From assembly GCA_041397825.1 (NCBI GenBank), contig JAWKVX010000003.1, positions 682,001 to 746,000 on the forward strand: DNA of 64,000 bases, written 5' to 3'. Position 1 is the stretch's first letter. Each line of letters opens with the position of its first letter. Both the position numbers and the translations under genes were made by a program. Below are positions 1 to 8,970 of this stretch, one piece after another. The stretch comes from JANNSX01 sp041397825. GTDB taxonomy: Bacteria > Pseudomonadota > Alphaproteobacteria > Rhizobiales > Hyphomicrobiaceae. The notes beneath the pieces are model-generated. The model was not told where the DNA came from. It did not search any database and saw nothing but the letters and a program-made list of their open reading frames with translations.

Positions 1-1
1 C

Positions 2-664
2 AGCCGGGCCAATCCGACCCCTTCCCATACCCATCACAACACTCTGATCGAGGTGATCTGGACGGTGGTGCCGATCATCATCCTCGTCATCGTGGCTATT
101 CCCTCGTTCCGGCTGCTGTTCAACCAGTACGACCTGCCCAAACCTGACGTGACGATCAAGGCGATCGGCAATCAGTGGTACTGGAGCTACGAGTATGCGG
201 ACCAGGAGGGCGTCGGCTTCGACAGCTTCATGCTGAGCGACGCCGATATCGAGAAGCGTAAGGCTGGCGGCGAGCTGTTGCCGCGCCTGCTCGCGGTCGA
301 CAACGAGGTGGTCGTGCCGGTCAATGCGGTTGTGCATGTGATCGTCACCTCACGCGATGTCATTCACAATTGGACGGTGCAGCCCCTGGGCTCGAAGGTC
401 GACGCCGTGCCCGGTCGTCTTACCTCCACATGGTTCAAAGCGAACGAGAGCGGCGTGTACTATGGCCAGTGCTCGGAGCTGTGCGGCAAGGATCACGCCT
501 TCATGCCGATCGCCGTTCGGGTGGTTGACAAGGCAGTGTTCGATCAGTGGGTCGCCCTCCGCAAAACGGGTGGTAGCGATGTCGACGACAAGGCACGCGC
601 GTTGATCCGCAGCGCTGCCACTCAGGATGGCGCTGCGGCCAAGACCGTGGCGTCCGCAGACTGA
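2..664 (+). CDS. coxB: Cytochrome c oxidase subunit II (5' truncated by window edge)
   Basis: This is the electron entry subunit of aa3-type cytochrome c oxidase. It takes electrons from cytochrome c through the binuclear CuA centre on the periplasmic side. The reading frame is open to the left edge, so the N-terminus and first membrane segment are missing. The visible part begins with the second transmembrane hairpin (around VVPIIILVIVAIPS), followed by the cupredoxin domain. The CuA ligands are plain in the motif GQCSELCGKDHAFM, with the upstream His in the segment DVIHNWTVQPLG. A Lys/Ala-rich tail of about 30 residues follows. It is the first visible gene of the oxidase cluster, 78 bases ahead of coxA. 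The identification is secure; only the start is unknown. Confidence 0.97.
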   Translation, partial: SRANPTPSHTHHNTLIEVIWTVVPIIILVIVAIPSFRLLFNQYDLPKPDVTIKAIGNQWYWSYEYADQEGVGFDSFMLSDADIEKRKAGGELLPRLLAVDNEVVVPVNAVVHVIVTSRDVIHNWTVQPLGSKVDAVPGRLTSTWFKANESGVYYGQCSELCGKDHAFMPIAVRVVDKAVFDQWVALRKTGGSDVDDKARALIRSAATQDGAAAKTVASAD

Positions 665-742
665 GGTGCTTGAAGGGTGCGGGTTGCGGCCCGTGGTTAG
701 GAATTGCCGGCGCTGGGCCGGAACGACTTGAGGAAGCGGAAT

Positions 743-2341
743 ATGGCGACGCATGCGCAAGCCGACCACGGCCACCACTATCCGGGTGGTATCACCCGTT
801 GGCTCTACTCGACCAATCACAAGGACATCGGCACGATGTATCTGATCTTCGCCATCTTGGCGGGGTTGGTTGGCGGGTTCCTCTCCATCGGCATGCGCAT
901 GGAGCTGCAGGATCCGGGGATGCAGATCTTCGGCGATCCCCACATGTTCAACGTCTTCGTCACCGCGCATGGTCTCATCATGGTGTTCTTCATGGTGATG
1001 CCGGCGATGATCGGCGGGTTCGGCAACTGGTTCGTGCCGCTGATGATAGGCGCGCCCGACATGGCGTTCCCGCGCATGAACAACATCTCGTTCTGGCTGC
1101 TGCCGGTCTCGATCGCGCTCCTCGTCATCTCGATGTTCGTCGAGGGACCGTCGGGCGCCAACGGTGTTGGCGGCGGCTGGACGGTCTATGCGCCGCTCTC
1201 GACCTCGGGTCACCCAGGCCCGGCCATGGATTTCGCCATTCTGTCACTGCACGTCGCCGGTGCCTCGTCGATCCTCGGGGCCATCAACTTCATCACCACG
1301 ATCTTCAATATGCGTGCGCCGGGCATGACGCTGCACAAGATGCCCCTGTTCGTCTGGTCGGTGCTGGTGACGGCTTTCCTGCTGCTGTTGTCGCTGCCGG
1401 TGCTCGCCGGCGCCATCACGATGCTGTTGACGGATCGCAATTTCGGCACGGCCTTCTTCGATGCGGCCGGCGGCGGCGATCCGCTACTCTATCAGCATCT
1501 GTTCTGGTTCTTCGGCCATCCCGAGGTCTACATTCTGATCCTGCCGGGCTTCGGCATGATCAGCCAGATCGTCTCGACCTTCTCGAAGAAGCCGGTGTTC
1601 GGCTATCTCGGCATGGCCTACGCCATGGTCGCCATCGGCGGCGTCGGCTTCATCGTCTGGGCGCATCACATGTATGCGGCGGGCATGTCTGTGAATACCC
1701 AGGCCTACTTTGTCGCGGCCACCATGGTAATCGCCGTGCCCACGGGCGTTAAGATCTTCTCCTGGATCGCGACGATGTGGGGCGGCTCGATCGAGTTCAA
1801 GCCGCCGATGATCTGGGCGATCGGCTTCATCTTCCTGTTCACGATCGGTGGTGTCACGGGAGTCGTGCTCGCCAATGCCGGCATGGACCGGGCGGTACAC
1901 GACACGTACTACGTCGTCGCGCACTTCCACTATGTTCTGTCGCTAGGCGCTGTCTTCGCCATCTTCGCGGGCTTCTATTATTGGTTCCCGAAGATGTCGG
2001 GCTACACCTACTCGCACGGCCTGGCGAACCTGCACTTCTGGCTGATGTTCATCGGTGCCAACCTGACCTTCTTTCCTCAGCACTTCCTGGGTCTCGCCGG
2101 CATGCCCCGTCGGTACGTCGACTATCCGGATGCGTATTGGGGCTGGAACTACATCTCGTCGGTCGGCTCTTACATCTCGGTATTGGGCGTGGTCGTGTTC
2201 CTGATCTGCATCATCGGGGCTTTCCTGCGTAAGCAGAAGGCCGCCGATAATCCGTGGGGTGTGGGCGCGACGACGCTCGAGTGGACATTGCCGTCGCCGC
2301 CGGATTTCCACTCGTTCGAAAAGCTGCCGCGCGTCAGCTAG
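743..2341 (+). CDS. coxA: Cytochrome c oxidase subunit I
   Basis: Catalytic subunit of aa3 oxidase. It holds haem a and the haem a3-CuB site where O2 is reduced to water with proton pumping. The 532-residue product has about 12 membrane segments. The CuB His-Tyr region FFGHPEVYILILPGFG, the WAHHMYAAGM segment and the haem ligand region HDTYYVVAHFHYVLSLG are all present. I chose ATG 743 because a purine-rich AGGAAG lies just upstream and the product then begins MATHAQADHGHH. A TTG at 704 would add 13 residues without support. It lies between coxB and ctaB (18-base gap) and is presumably cotranscribed with them. Confidence 0.97.
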   Translation: MATHAQADHGHHYPGGITRWLYSTNHKDIGTMYLIFAILAGLVGGFLSIGMRMELQDPGMQIFGDPHMFNVFVTAHGLIMVFFMVMPAMIGGFGNWFVPLMIGAPDMAFPRMNNISFWLLPVSIALLVISMFVEGPSGANGVGGGWTVYAPLSTSGHPGPAMDFAILSLHVAGASSILGAINFITTIFNMRAPGMTLHKMPLFVWSVLVTAFLLLLSLPVLAGAITMLLTDRNFGTAFFDAAGGGDPLLYQHLFWFFGHPEVYILILPGFGMISQIVSTFSKKPVFGYLGMAYAMVAIGGVGFIVWAHHMYAAGMSVNTQAYFVAATMVIAVPTGVKIFSWIATMWGGSIEFKPPMIWAIGFIFLFTIGGVTGVVLANAGMDRAVHDTYYVVAHFHYVLSLGAVFAIFAGFYYWFPKMSGYTYSHGLANLHFWLMFIGANLTFFPQHFLGLAGMPRRYVDYPDAYWGWNYISSVGSYISVLGVVVFLICIIGAFLRKQKAADNPWGVGATTLEWTLPSPPDFHSFEKLPRVS

Positions 2342-2359
2342 CAAGGACGTTCGAGCCCC

Positions 2360-3286
2360 ATGACCGATGTCAGCGCGGAGATCAGTCGTCCGACAGCCGG
2401 TGCCGCTCCGGCTGCCATCGGTGACTACCTCGCGCTGCTGAAGCCGCGGGTCATGGCGCTCGTCGTCTTCACGGCCCTGACCGGCATGGCGGCGGCACCG
2501 GGCACCATCCATCCGGTGCTGGCCGTCGTCGCCTTGCTGGCTATTGCCGTCGGCGCCGGAGCCTCCGGCGCGCTCAACATGTGGTATGACGCCGACATCG
2601 ACGCCCGCATGCAGCGGACGGCTGCACGGCCCATTCCGCGCGGCCGCGTGCTGCCAGAGGAGGCGCTCGCCTTCGGCATCTTACTTTCCGTGTTCTCGGT
2701 GATGACCTTGGGCTTGGCCGTCGGCTGGTTGGCCGCCGGACTGCTCGCTCTGACGATCGGCTTCTACATCTTCGTCTATACGATGTGGTTGAAGCGGCGC
2801 ACGCCGCAGAACATCGTCATCGGCGGTGCCGCCGGGGCGTTTCCGCCGATGATCGGCTGGGCGGCCGTGACTGGTGCCGTCAGTGTCGATTCGGTGCTGC
2901 TGTTTCTCATCATCTTCATGTGGACGCCTCCGCATTTCTGGGCGCTTGCGCTCTACCGCTGCCGTGATTACGAGCGCGTCGGCGTGCCCATGCTGCCGGT
3001 CGTGTCGGGCGCCGGCGAGACCCGCAGGCAGATCCTTCTCTATAGCCTGGCCCTGGTGCCGATCGCGCTGGCGCCCTATGCGACCGGGCTCGGCGGCGCT
3101 GTTTACGCGGCCGTGGCGACCGGTCTCGGCGCCCGCTTCCTCTGGCTCGCCGTCGACGTCTGGAGGAAGGGTGGGACCGAGGGCGGCGATCGGCGCGCCA
3201 AGCGCCTCTTCACCTTCTCGATCCTTTATTTGTTCCTCATCTTCGCGACCCTGCTCGGCGAGCATTGGGTGGCGCGTGTCTGGTGA
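2360..3286 (+). CDS. ctaB: Protohaem IX farnesyltransferase (haem O synthase)
   Basis: Integral membrane UbiA-family prenyltransferase that adds a farnesyl group to haem B to make haem O, the precursor of haem A in the oxidase encoded beside it. The 308-residue product shows the Asp-rich prenyltransferase motif in NMWYDADIDARMQRT (about residue 74 onward) and the conserved MWLKRRTPQNIVIGG loop. It is rich in membrane helices, and the length is normal for the family. It starts 18 bases after coxA, and its stop codon overlaps the GTG start of the next small gene by 11 bases, which indicates operonic translation. Confidence 0.96.
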   Translation: MTDVSAEISRPTAGAAPAAIGDYLALLKPRVMALVVFTALTGMAAAPGTIHPVLAVVALLAIAVGAGASGALNMWYDADIDARMQRTAARPIPRGRVLPEEALAFGILLSVFSVMTLGLAVGWLAAGLLALTIGFYIFVYTMWLKRRTPQNIVIGGAAGAFPPMIGWAAVTGAVSVDSVLLFLIIFMWTPPHFWALALYRCRDYERVGVPMLPVVSGAGETRRQILLYSLALVPIALAPYATGLGGAVYAAVATGLGARFLWLAVDVWRKGGTEGGDRRAKRLFTFSILYLFLIFATLLGEHWVARVW

Positions 3287-3434
3287 TGAATTGGAACCCA
3301 TTGGCGATGAGGCGAAGCGGCAGCGGCGGCGGCGATCGGTGGCCCTTGCGCTCGGTCTCTTGGCACTCGTGGTTTTGTTTTACGTCATGACCATCGTCAG
3401 GCTGGGTGGGAATGTCATCGACCGGTCGATTTGA
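3276..3434 (+). CDS. Small single-span membrane protein in the cta operon (CoxF-like)
   Basis: A 52-residue protein starting at GTG 3276, inside the end of ctaB. It has an acidic N-terminus, then a basic cluster RQRRRR, then one hydrophobic helix (VALALGLLALVVLFYVMTIV) and a short C-terminus ending RLGGNVIDRSI. A small protein of exactly this kind usually sits between ctaB and ctaG in alphaproteobacterial oxidase operons. It is sometimes called CoxF, and its role in oxidase biogenesis is not well defined. The basic residues before the helix predict an N-in, C-out orientation. Position, topology and overlap support a real gene; the function is inferred only from context. Confidence 0.8.
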   Translation: MSGDELEPIGDEAKRQRRRRSVALALGLLALVVLFYVMTIVRLGGNVIDRSI

Positions 3435-3452
3435 GGTGGGACGGCACGTCGG

Positions 3453-4031
3453 ATGAGCAAGTCGGGTGGCAACGATCGGGGAATGGGCCAGCGGCACAGT
3501 CGGCTGGCGTTGTCGCTTGCACTGGTGGCGGTGGGCATGCTGGGCATGGCCTATGCGGCCGTGCCGCTCTATCGGCTGGTCTGCCAAGTGACGGGATTCG
3601 GTGGAACGACGCAGCGCGCCGATGCGGCACCCGGCCAGATCGTCGACCGGACCGTGACCATCCGGTTCGACGCCAATGTCGCCAACGGACTGTCTTGGCG
3701 GTTCGCGCCGGACGTCACCAGCGTCGACGTGAAGCTCGGTGAGAACAAGCTTGCCTTCTTCAAGGCCAGCAACCCGACGGCGGCCCCGTTGTCAGGAGTG
3801 GCGACCTTCAATGTCACGCCCGAGATCGCCGGCGCCTACTTCAACAAGATCCAGTGCTTCTGCTTCGACCAGCAGACGTTGAAGGCCGGCGAGACGGTCG
3901 AGATGCCGGTCAGCTTCTTCGTCGATCCCGCTATTCTCGAGGAACCGGGCGGGGCTGACATCAAAGAGATCACGCTTTCCTACACCTTCTACCCCTCCGA
4001 CGGGCCGCCGGCCCCTAAGGAAGGGTCTTGA
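3453..4031 (+). CDS. ctaG: Cytochrome c oxidase copper assembly protein CtaG/Cox11
   Basis: Membrane-anchored copper chaperone that delivers Cu to the CuB site of subunit I. The 192-residue product has one N-terminal membrane anchor (about residues 12-32) and a periplasmic immunoglobulin-like domain. The copper-binding CFCF motif is seen in IQCFCFDQQTL, and a further Cys is near the membrane in VCQVTGFGG. The conserved DPAILE segment near the C-terminus is also present. The start ATG 3453 follows the small membrane protein gene by 18 bases, with a GAGGTGGG stretch upstream. It is part of the oxidase operon. Confidence 0.96.
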   Translation: MSKSGGNDRGMGQRHSRLALSLALVAVGMLGMAYAAVPLYRLVCQVTGFGGTTQRADAAPGQIVDRTVTIRFDANVANGLSWRFAPDVTSVDVKLGENKLAFFKASNPTAAPLSGVATFNVTPEIAGAYFNKIQCFCFDQQTLKAGETVEMPVSFFVDPAILEEPGGADIKEITLSYTFYPSDGPPAPKEGS

Positions 4032-4085
4032 TCAACCAGTGACGCGGGCCGAGGGGATCCGTGGCCCAAAGGAACGGAGACGGAC

Positions 4086-4970
4086 ATGGCTGAGGCCCAC
4101 GCCAAGCATCACGACTACCATCTGGTCGACCCGAGCCCCTGGCCGCTGACAGGATCGATCTCGGCCTTTGCCCTGGCGGTCGGCGCCATCGCCTGGATGA
4201 AGACGGCAGCCGGTGGGCTGGCCATCGGCAATCTGGTGCTGTCGGGCCCCTATCTCTTCTTTGCCGGACTGATCGGCGTGCTTTTCACCATGTTCTTCTG
4301 GTGGCGGGACGTCATCAAGGAGGCGCACAAAGGCGATCACACGCCGGTCGTGCAACTGCACTTCCGCTATGGCATGCTGCTGTTCATCGCCTCCGAGGTG
4401 ATGTTCTTCGTAGCCTGGTTCTGGGGCTATTTCGATGCGGCGCTGTTTCCGGGCGACCCCGACATGGTGGATCGCACAGCGCTCACCGGCGGCGTCTGGC
4501 CGCCGATCGCCTCGGAGCACTTCCAGCATACGTTCGACCCGTGGAGTCTGCCGCTCGTCAACACGCTCATCCTGTTGACCTCCGGGGCGACCGTCACCTG
4601 GGCGCACCATGCGCTGCTCGAGAACAATCGCGCGGGTCTGATTTGGGGCCTCGTGCTGACCGTCGTTCTCGGCGCCAGCTTCACAGTGCTGCAGGCAATC
4701 GAGTATGCAGAAGCGGCCTTCTCCTTCCCCGGCCATATCTACGGCTCGACGTTCTTCATGGCGACCGGCTTTCACGGCTTCCATGTCATAGTCGGCACGC
4801 TGTTCCTGATCGTCTGCCTGTTCCGGGCGCTTGCCGGCCACTTCACGCCGAAGCAGCATTTCGGCTTCGAGGCGGCAGCCTGGTACTGGCACTTCGTCGA
4901 CGTGGTATGGCTGTTCCTGTTCGCCTGCATTTATGTTTGGGGTGCGGGACCGGGGGCCGGCGCGCACTAG
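4086..4970 (+). CDS. ctaE: Cytochrome c oxidase subunit III
   Basis: Core membrane subunit III of aa3 oxidase, which stabilises subunit I and its proton uptake. The 294-residue product begins MAEAHAKHHDYHLVDPSPWP and carries seven hydrophobic segments. Family landmarks include the FRYGMLLFIASEVMFF segment with its conserved Glu, the GSTFFMATGFHGFHVIVGT helix and the C-terminal AAWYWHFVDVVWLFLF helix. The length matches the usual subunit III. It follows ctaG by 54 bases, and a GGAACGGAGACGG purine stretch sits just before the ATG. Assignment is secure. Confidence 0.97.
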   Translation: MAEAHAKHHDYHLVDPSPWPLTGSISAFALAVGAIAWMKTAAGGLAIGNLVLSGPYLFFAGLIGVLFTMFFWWRDVIKEAHKGDHTPVVQLHFRYGMLLFIASEVMFFVAWFWGYFDAALFPGDPDMVDRTALTGGVWPPIASEHFQHTFDPWSLPLVNTLILLTSGATVTWAHHALLENNRAGLIWGLVLTVVLGASFTVLQAIEYAEAAFSFPGHIYGSTFFMATGFHGFHVIVGTLFLIVCLFRALAGHFTPKQHFGFEAAAWYWHFVDVVWLFLFACIYVWGAGPGAGAH

Positions 4971-5058
4971 CACCGGCGCCGTATCGGCCATTCAGCTTGC
5001 GACGGCGGCGATCGGAGGATTGCCGCCGTTCTGCTTTGGGACGAGCAAAGGAAAGCCC

Positions 5059-5436
5059 ATGTCCGACTGGAACGACGGCCCACCTGCCTCACCGCTGGCC
5101 GCCGGTCTCGGCGCCAAATGTCCGCGCTGCGGCCAAGGCAAGCTGTTCGATGGATATTTGAAGATTCGCCCGGGCTGCGATGTCTGCAAGCTCGACTATG
5201 CTTTTGCCAATGCTGGCGATGGACCCGCCATCTTCGTCATGCTGCTGGTCGGCTTCGTCATCGTCGGCGGTGCACTCACCGTCGAGGTGCTCTATCGGCC
5301 GCCGATGTGGGTGCATGTCGCGCTCTGGGTGCCGCTCACCTTGGGTCTGGCGCTCGCGGTCCTGCGGCCGCTGAAGGCGTTCATGATTGCGCTGCAATAC
5401 ACACATCAGGCCCGCGAAGGCCGACTGTCGTCGTGA
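5059..5436 (+). CDS. DUF983 family small membrane protein
   Basis: A 125-residue protein with an N-terminal zinc-ribbon-like portion containing two CxxC pairs (CPRCGQG and GCDVCKL, about residues 17-39). Two hydrophobic helices follow (about residues 53-75 and 80-100). This is the DUF983 architecture, which alphaproteobacteria commonly encode between coxC and SURF1. A role in oxidase assembly is suggested by this conserved location only. ATG 5059 has an AAAGGAAA ribosome site upstream. Its stop overlaps the GTG of the SURF1 gene by four bases (GTGA), indicating translational coupling. Confidence 0.88.
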   Translation: MSDWNDGPPASPLAAGLGAKCPRCGQGKLFDGYLKIRPGCDVCKLDYAFANAGDGPAIFVMLLVGFVIVGGALTVEVLYRPPMWVHVALWVPLTLGLALAVLRPLKAFMIALQYTHQAREGRLSS

Positions 5437-6191
5437 CGGCCGCGCGCCCGAAGAGGCCGTTCGCCCTCTGGCCGCTGCTCGCCGCGGCGGCGGTTGGTTT
5501 GGCCATTCTCGTCGGCCTCGGGACCTGGCAATTGCAGCGGCTGGCCTGGAAAGAGGAGCTGATCGCCAGGGTTGAGGCCCGCACCCATGCCGCGCCGGTC
5601 TCGCTTGCGGAGGCGGAGCGTCAGTGGGCGGTGACGGGGGAGGCCGAGTATCTCCGCGTGACGGTGACTGGCCAGTTCATTCCCGGGCGCGACAATGCCT
5701 ACTTCACCACCGGTTCGGCCGGCCCCGGCTACCAGGTCTATGCACCGTTCCGCTCAACGGACGGTCGCGTCCTTCTCGTCAATCGGGGCTACATCCCGGA
5801 GAAGCTGCTGCCGGCGAGCTCGGACGACGTGCTGCCGCGACCGGCCGGCGAGATCACGATCACGGGGCTTGCGAGGGCAAGCGAGGTCGCCGGGCTGTTC
5901 AGCGGCCCGGCCCCGACGGCCGGGGCGACGCGACCCTGGCTCACGCGCGACCTTCCCGGCATGGCCGAACACGCTCAGTTGCCGGATTTCGTCTCGCCGG
6001 AGCAGGTGGTGCCCTTCTTCCTTGATCTCGAGCGGGATTTCACCCATCCCGATGCCTATCCGCAGGGGGGCACGACCCGCCTGGAGATCCCGAACCGGCA
6101 TCTCGAATACGCCCTCACCTGGTATGGTCTCGCCGCCCTTCTGGTGGTCATGACAGGGCTGCTGATCCGGTCTCGCAGAACGGGCGTCTGA
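5433..6191 (+). CDS. SURF1 family cytochrome oxidase biogenesis protein
   Basis: Assembly factor that helps insert haem a into subunit I. The 252-residue product has the typical SURF1 layout: an N-terminal membrane helix ending in the signature GTWQLQRLAWKEELI (about residues 30-45), a large periplasmic domain with LLVNRGYIP and the conserved LEIPNRHLEYALTWYGLA motif, then a C-terminal membrane helix. The start is GTG 5433, which overlaps the stop of the DUF983 gene. No ATG precedes the first helix. Gene order agrees with other alphaproteobacterial oxidase clusters. Confidence 0.93.
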   Translation: MTAARPKRPFALWPLLAAAAVGLAILVGLGTWQLQRLAWKEELIARVEARTHAAPVSLAEAERQWAVTGEAEYLRVTVTGQFIPGRDNAYFTTGSAGPGYQVYAPFRSTDGRVLLVNRGYIPEKLLPASSDDVLPRPAGEITITGLARASEVAGLFSGPAPTAGATRPWLTRDLPGMAEHAQLPDFVSPEQVVPFFLDLERDFTHPDAYPQGGTTRLEIPNRHLEYALTWYGLAALLVVMTGLLIRSRRTGV

Positions 6192-6268
6192 AGGGCTTCG
6201 CCGGCTTGCCCCTATCCTCGGGGGGCACTACGGTGGCGGCTCGCCAATGTTGTCCGGAGCCAGTCCCC

Positions 6269-7678
6269 TTGCACTATGTGAGCACACGCGGGAATGCGCC
6301 GCCCCTCGATTTCGAGGGGGCGCTGCTGGCCGGCCTCGCCCGCGACGGCGGTCTCTACGTGCCGGCCACATGGCCGAAACTCGGCCATGCCGAGTTCGCC
6401 GCACTGAGCGGCCGGCCCTATGCGGAGGTCGCGGCGCGGGTTCTGCATCCGTTCATGGACGACTGGATCGGACTCGACGAGTTGACGTCGCTGACGGCGG
6501 AGGCCTACCGGACCTTCCGGCACGCGGCGGTGGCGCCACTCGTACAGCTCGGATCGGGACTCTTCGTTCTGGAGCTGTTTCACGGTCCGACCTTCGCCTT
6601 CAAGGACATGGCCATGCAGGTGCTGGCCCGGCTGATGCGGCGGGCCCTCGGCAGGACGGGCCGCCGGATCACCATCGTCGGCGCCACCTCGGGCGACACC
6701 GGCAGCGCGGCCATCGAGGCGTTCCGCGCACTCGACGCCGCCGACATCTTCATCCTGCATCCCGAAGGCCGCACCAGCGAGGTGCAGCGGCGGCAGATGA
6801 CGACCGTTCTGGCGCCCAACGTGCACAACATCGCGGTCCAGGGCTCGTTCGACGATTGCCAGGCGATCGTCAAGGCGCTGTTCAACGATCACGCCTTGAA
6901 CGACCGGCTCAATCTGTCCGGCGTCAACTCCATCAACTGGGGCCGGATCGTCGCGCAGGCTGTCTATTACGTGACGTCGGCGGTGGCTCTCGGCGCGCCG
7001 GGGCGGCGGGTGAGCTTCGCCGTGCCGACCGGCAATTTCGGCGATGTGTTCGCCGGCTATGTCGCGAAGAGACTGGGTCTGCCGATCGACCGGCTGATCA
7101 TCGCGACCAACACGAACGACATTCTCGCCCGCACCCACGAGACGGGTCGCTACGAGCCGCGGCGCATGGTGCCGACGCAGAGCCCGAGCATGGACATCCA
7201 GGTGGCGAGCAATTTCGAGCGCCTGCTGCTGGAACTTGCCGAACGCCGGCCCGACCGCGTGCGCGCCCAAATGGACGACGCCTCCCGGCGCGGCGGCTTC
7301 ACGCTGACGAACGAGGAGGCGGTCACCTTTCGTCGGGATTTCGAAGCCGGCCGGTTGGACGAGGCGGAGACCACCCGGACCATGACCGACATCGCTCGCC
7401 AGACCGCGATCGAGATCGATCCGCACACGGCTGTCGGCATCGGTGTGGCTCGCCGCCTCGATCTCGATCCCCGCACACCGCTCGTGGCGCTGGCGACGGC
7501 ACATCCTGCGAAATTCCCGGATGCGGTGGCGAAGGCGCTCGGCCGTCCGCCGGCCATGCCGGACCGCCTCCGTCAGGTGATGGCCGCCGAGGAGCGTTTC
7601 GCGGTCCTGCCCAACGACGTGCCCGAGATCGCCCGCTATCTCGTCAGCCGCTCACGGGCGGCCGGAGGGACCGCATGA
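6269..7678 (+). CDS. thrC: Threonine synthase
   Basis: PLP-dependent enzyme that converts O-phosphohomoserine to threonine, the last step of threonine synthesis. The 469-residue product has the PLP lysine in the motif GPTFAFKDMAMQ (Lys112) and the glycine-rich cofactor loop GATSGDTGSAAIEAF. The C-terminal half matches long-type bacterial ThrC. I chose TTG 6269 because the product then begins HYVSTRG, the family's usual beginning, and a GGAG lies nine bases upstream. An upstream TTG at 6206 would add 21 atypical residues. thrC next to SURF1 and an M16 protease gene is a familiar alphaproteobacterial order. The stop overlaps the next ATG (ATGA). Confidence 0.95.
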   Translation: MHYVSTRGNAPPLDFEGALLAGLARDGGLYVPATWPKLGHAEFAALSGRPYAEVAARVLHPFMDDWIGLDELTSLTAEAYRTFRHAAVAPLVQLGSGLFVLELFHGPTFAFKDMAMQVLARLMRRALGRTGRRITIVGATSGDTGSAAIEAFRALDAADIFILHPEGRTSEVQRRQMTTVLAPNVHNIAVQGSFDDCQAIVKALFNDHALNDRLNLSGVNSINWGRIVAQAVYYVTSAVALGAPGRRVSFAVPTGNFGDVFAGYVAKRLGLPIDRLIIATNTNDILARTHETGRYEPRRMVPTQSPSMDIQVASNFERLLLELAERRPDRVRAQMDDASRRGGFTLTNEEAVTFRRDFEAGRLDEAETTRTMTDIARQTAIEIDPHTAVGIGVARRLDLDPRTPLVALATAHPAKFPDAVAKALGRPPAMPDRLRQVMAAEERFAVLPNDVPEIARYLVSRSRAAGGTA

Positions 7679-8958
7679 GCGTCGAGCTCACCCGGCTTGC
7701 CAACGGCCTCACCGTGATGTCGAGCACGATGCCGCATCTTGAGACACTCGCCCTTGGCATCTATGCGGCCTCCGGCTCGCGTCACGAGGAGCCCAGCGAG
7801 CATGGCATCTCCCACCTGCTCGAGCACATGGCCTTCAAGGGCACGGCACGCCGGGATGCGCGAGCCATCGCCGAGGAGATCGAGTCGGCCGGCGGCGAGA
7901 CCAATGCCGCGACGAGCGTCGAGGCGACCGCCTACTATGCCCGCATGCTCAAGGGCGATGCGGGCTTGGCCATGGACGTGCTGGGCGACATCCTCCTCAA
8001 TCCGCTGTTCGCCGAGCCGGATCTCGCCGTCGAAAAGGATGTCATCACCCAGGAGATCCGGGCGACCCACGATCAGCCCGATGACATCGTCTTCGACCTG
8101 TTCGAGGCGACGGCCTTTCCCGACCAGCCGCTCGGCCGGCCGATCCTCGGCACCGAGGCCAGTGTCGCCCGGATCGGCAGCCAGGCTCTCAGTGCGCATC
8201 TGAGGGCTCACTATCGGCCGTCCCATATGGTCGTGGCGGCGGCTGGCGCCATCGACCACGACGAGCTCGTCCGCCATGCTGAAGCCCAATTCGGGGGCCT
8301 CAATCCCGGCTCGAGGCCGGCTCCCGCCGCAGCCGCCTACCGAGGGGGAACCGGCTGGCATGACGGACCATTCGAACAGACGACTCTGGTGCTCGGCTTT
8401 CCGGGCCCGTCCTATCTCGAGCGTGACTTCACCACCGCGCAGGTGCTTGCCGCCATTCTGGGCGGCGGATCGTCGTCGCGGCTGTTCCAGGAGGCACGCG
8501 AGAAGCTCGGGCTGTGCTACTCGATTTATGCCTTCGTCACCGGTTTCTCAGATGCTGGCCTGCTCGGGGTTCACGCTTCGACTGGTCCCGGTGAGGTGGA
8601 TCGGCTGCGCGAGGTCATCGTGAGCGAGCTTGTCGCCCTCGCAGAGCGGGGACCGTCGGAGGCCGAGACTCGCCGGGTCAAGACGCAGTTGCGGGCCGGA
8701 TTGCTGATGGCACTCGAAAGCTCGGTTGCGCGGTGCGAGCAGATCGCGCGGCAGATGCTCGCCTACGGGCGGCCCCTCAGCATGACCGAGATGGTCGAGC
8801 GGATCGAGGCGGTTGGCGCGCGCGATGTTCGCGATCTGGTGCGCCGGCTCATGACGGCGGCGCGGCCCACATGGGCCGAGGTTGGGCCTGGTGCAAGTGC
8901 CGGCGGTCACGAGCGGGTCGAGGCCCTGCTCGATGAGGCCGGTTTGGCGGTCGTGTAG
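7675..8958 (+). CDS. M16 family zinc metallopeptidase (processing-peptidase-like)
   Basis: A 427-residue member of the pitrilysin/mitochondrial processing peptidase family. The inverted zinc motif HxxEH is HLLEH at residues 47-51, and the distal Glu lies in the DVITQEIRATHDQPDD region about 75 residues later. The C-terminal half carries the inactive second M16 domain with the GGGSSSRLFQEAREKLGLCYS segment. It is a single polypeptide of beta-MPP type with no signal peptide, so probably cytoplasmic. Its start overlaps the thrC stop by four bases, so it is translationally coupled. The natural substrate is unknown. Confidence 0.93.
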   Translation: MSVELTRLANGLTVMSSTMPHLETLALGIYAASGSRHEEPSEHGISHLLEHMAFKGTARRDARAIAEEIESAGGETNAATSVEATAYYARMLKGDAGLAMDVLGDILLNPLFAEPDLAVEKDVITQEIRATHDQPDDIVFDLFEATAFPDQPLGRPILGTEASVARIGSQALSAHLRAHYRPSHMVVAAAGAIDHDELVRHAEAQFGGLNPGSRPAPAAAAYRGGTGWHDGPFEQTTLVLGFPGPSYLERDFTTAQVLAAILGGGSSSRLFQEAREKLGLCYSIYAFVTGFSDAGLLGVHASTGPGEVDRLREVIVSELVALAERGPSEAETRRVKTQLRAGLLMALESSVARCEQIARQMLAYGRPLSMTEMVERIEAVGARDVRDLVRRLMTAARPTWAEVGPGASAGGHERVEALLDEAGLAVV

Positions 8959-8970
8959 GAGATCTCCAGC

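Noticed and set aside
6247..7674. Upstream in-frame extension of the M16 protease into thrC
   Set aside because: The extension would lie out of frame inside thrC; ATG 7675 overlaps the thrC stop and gives the normal M16 start.
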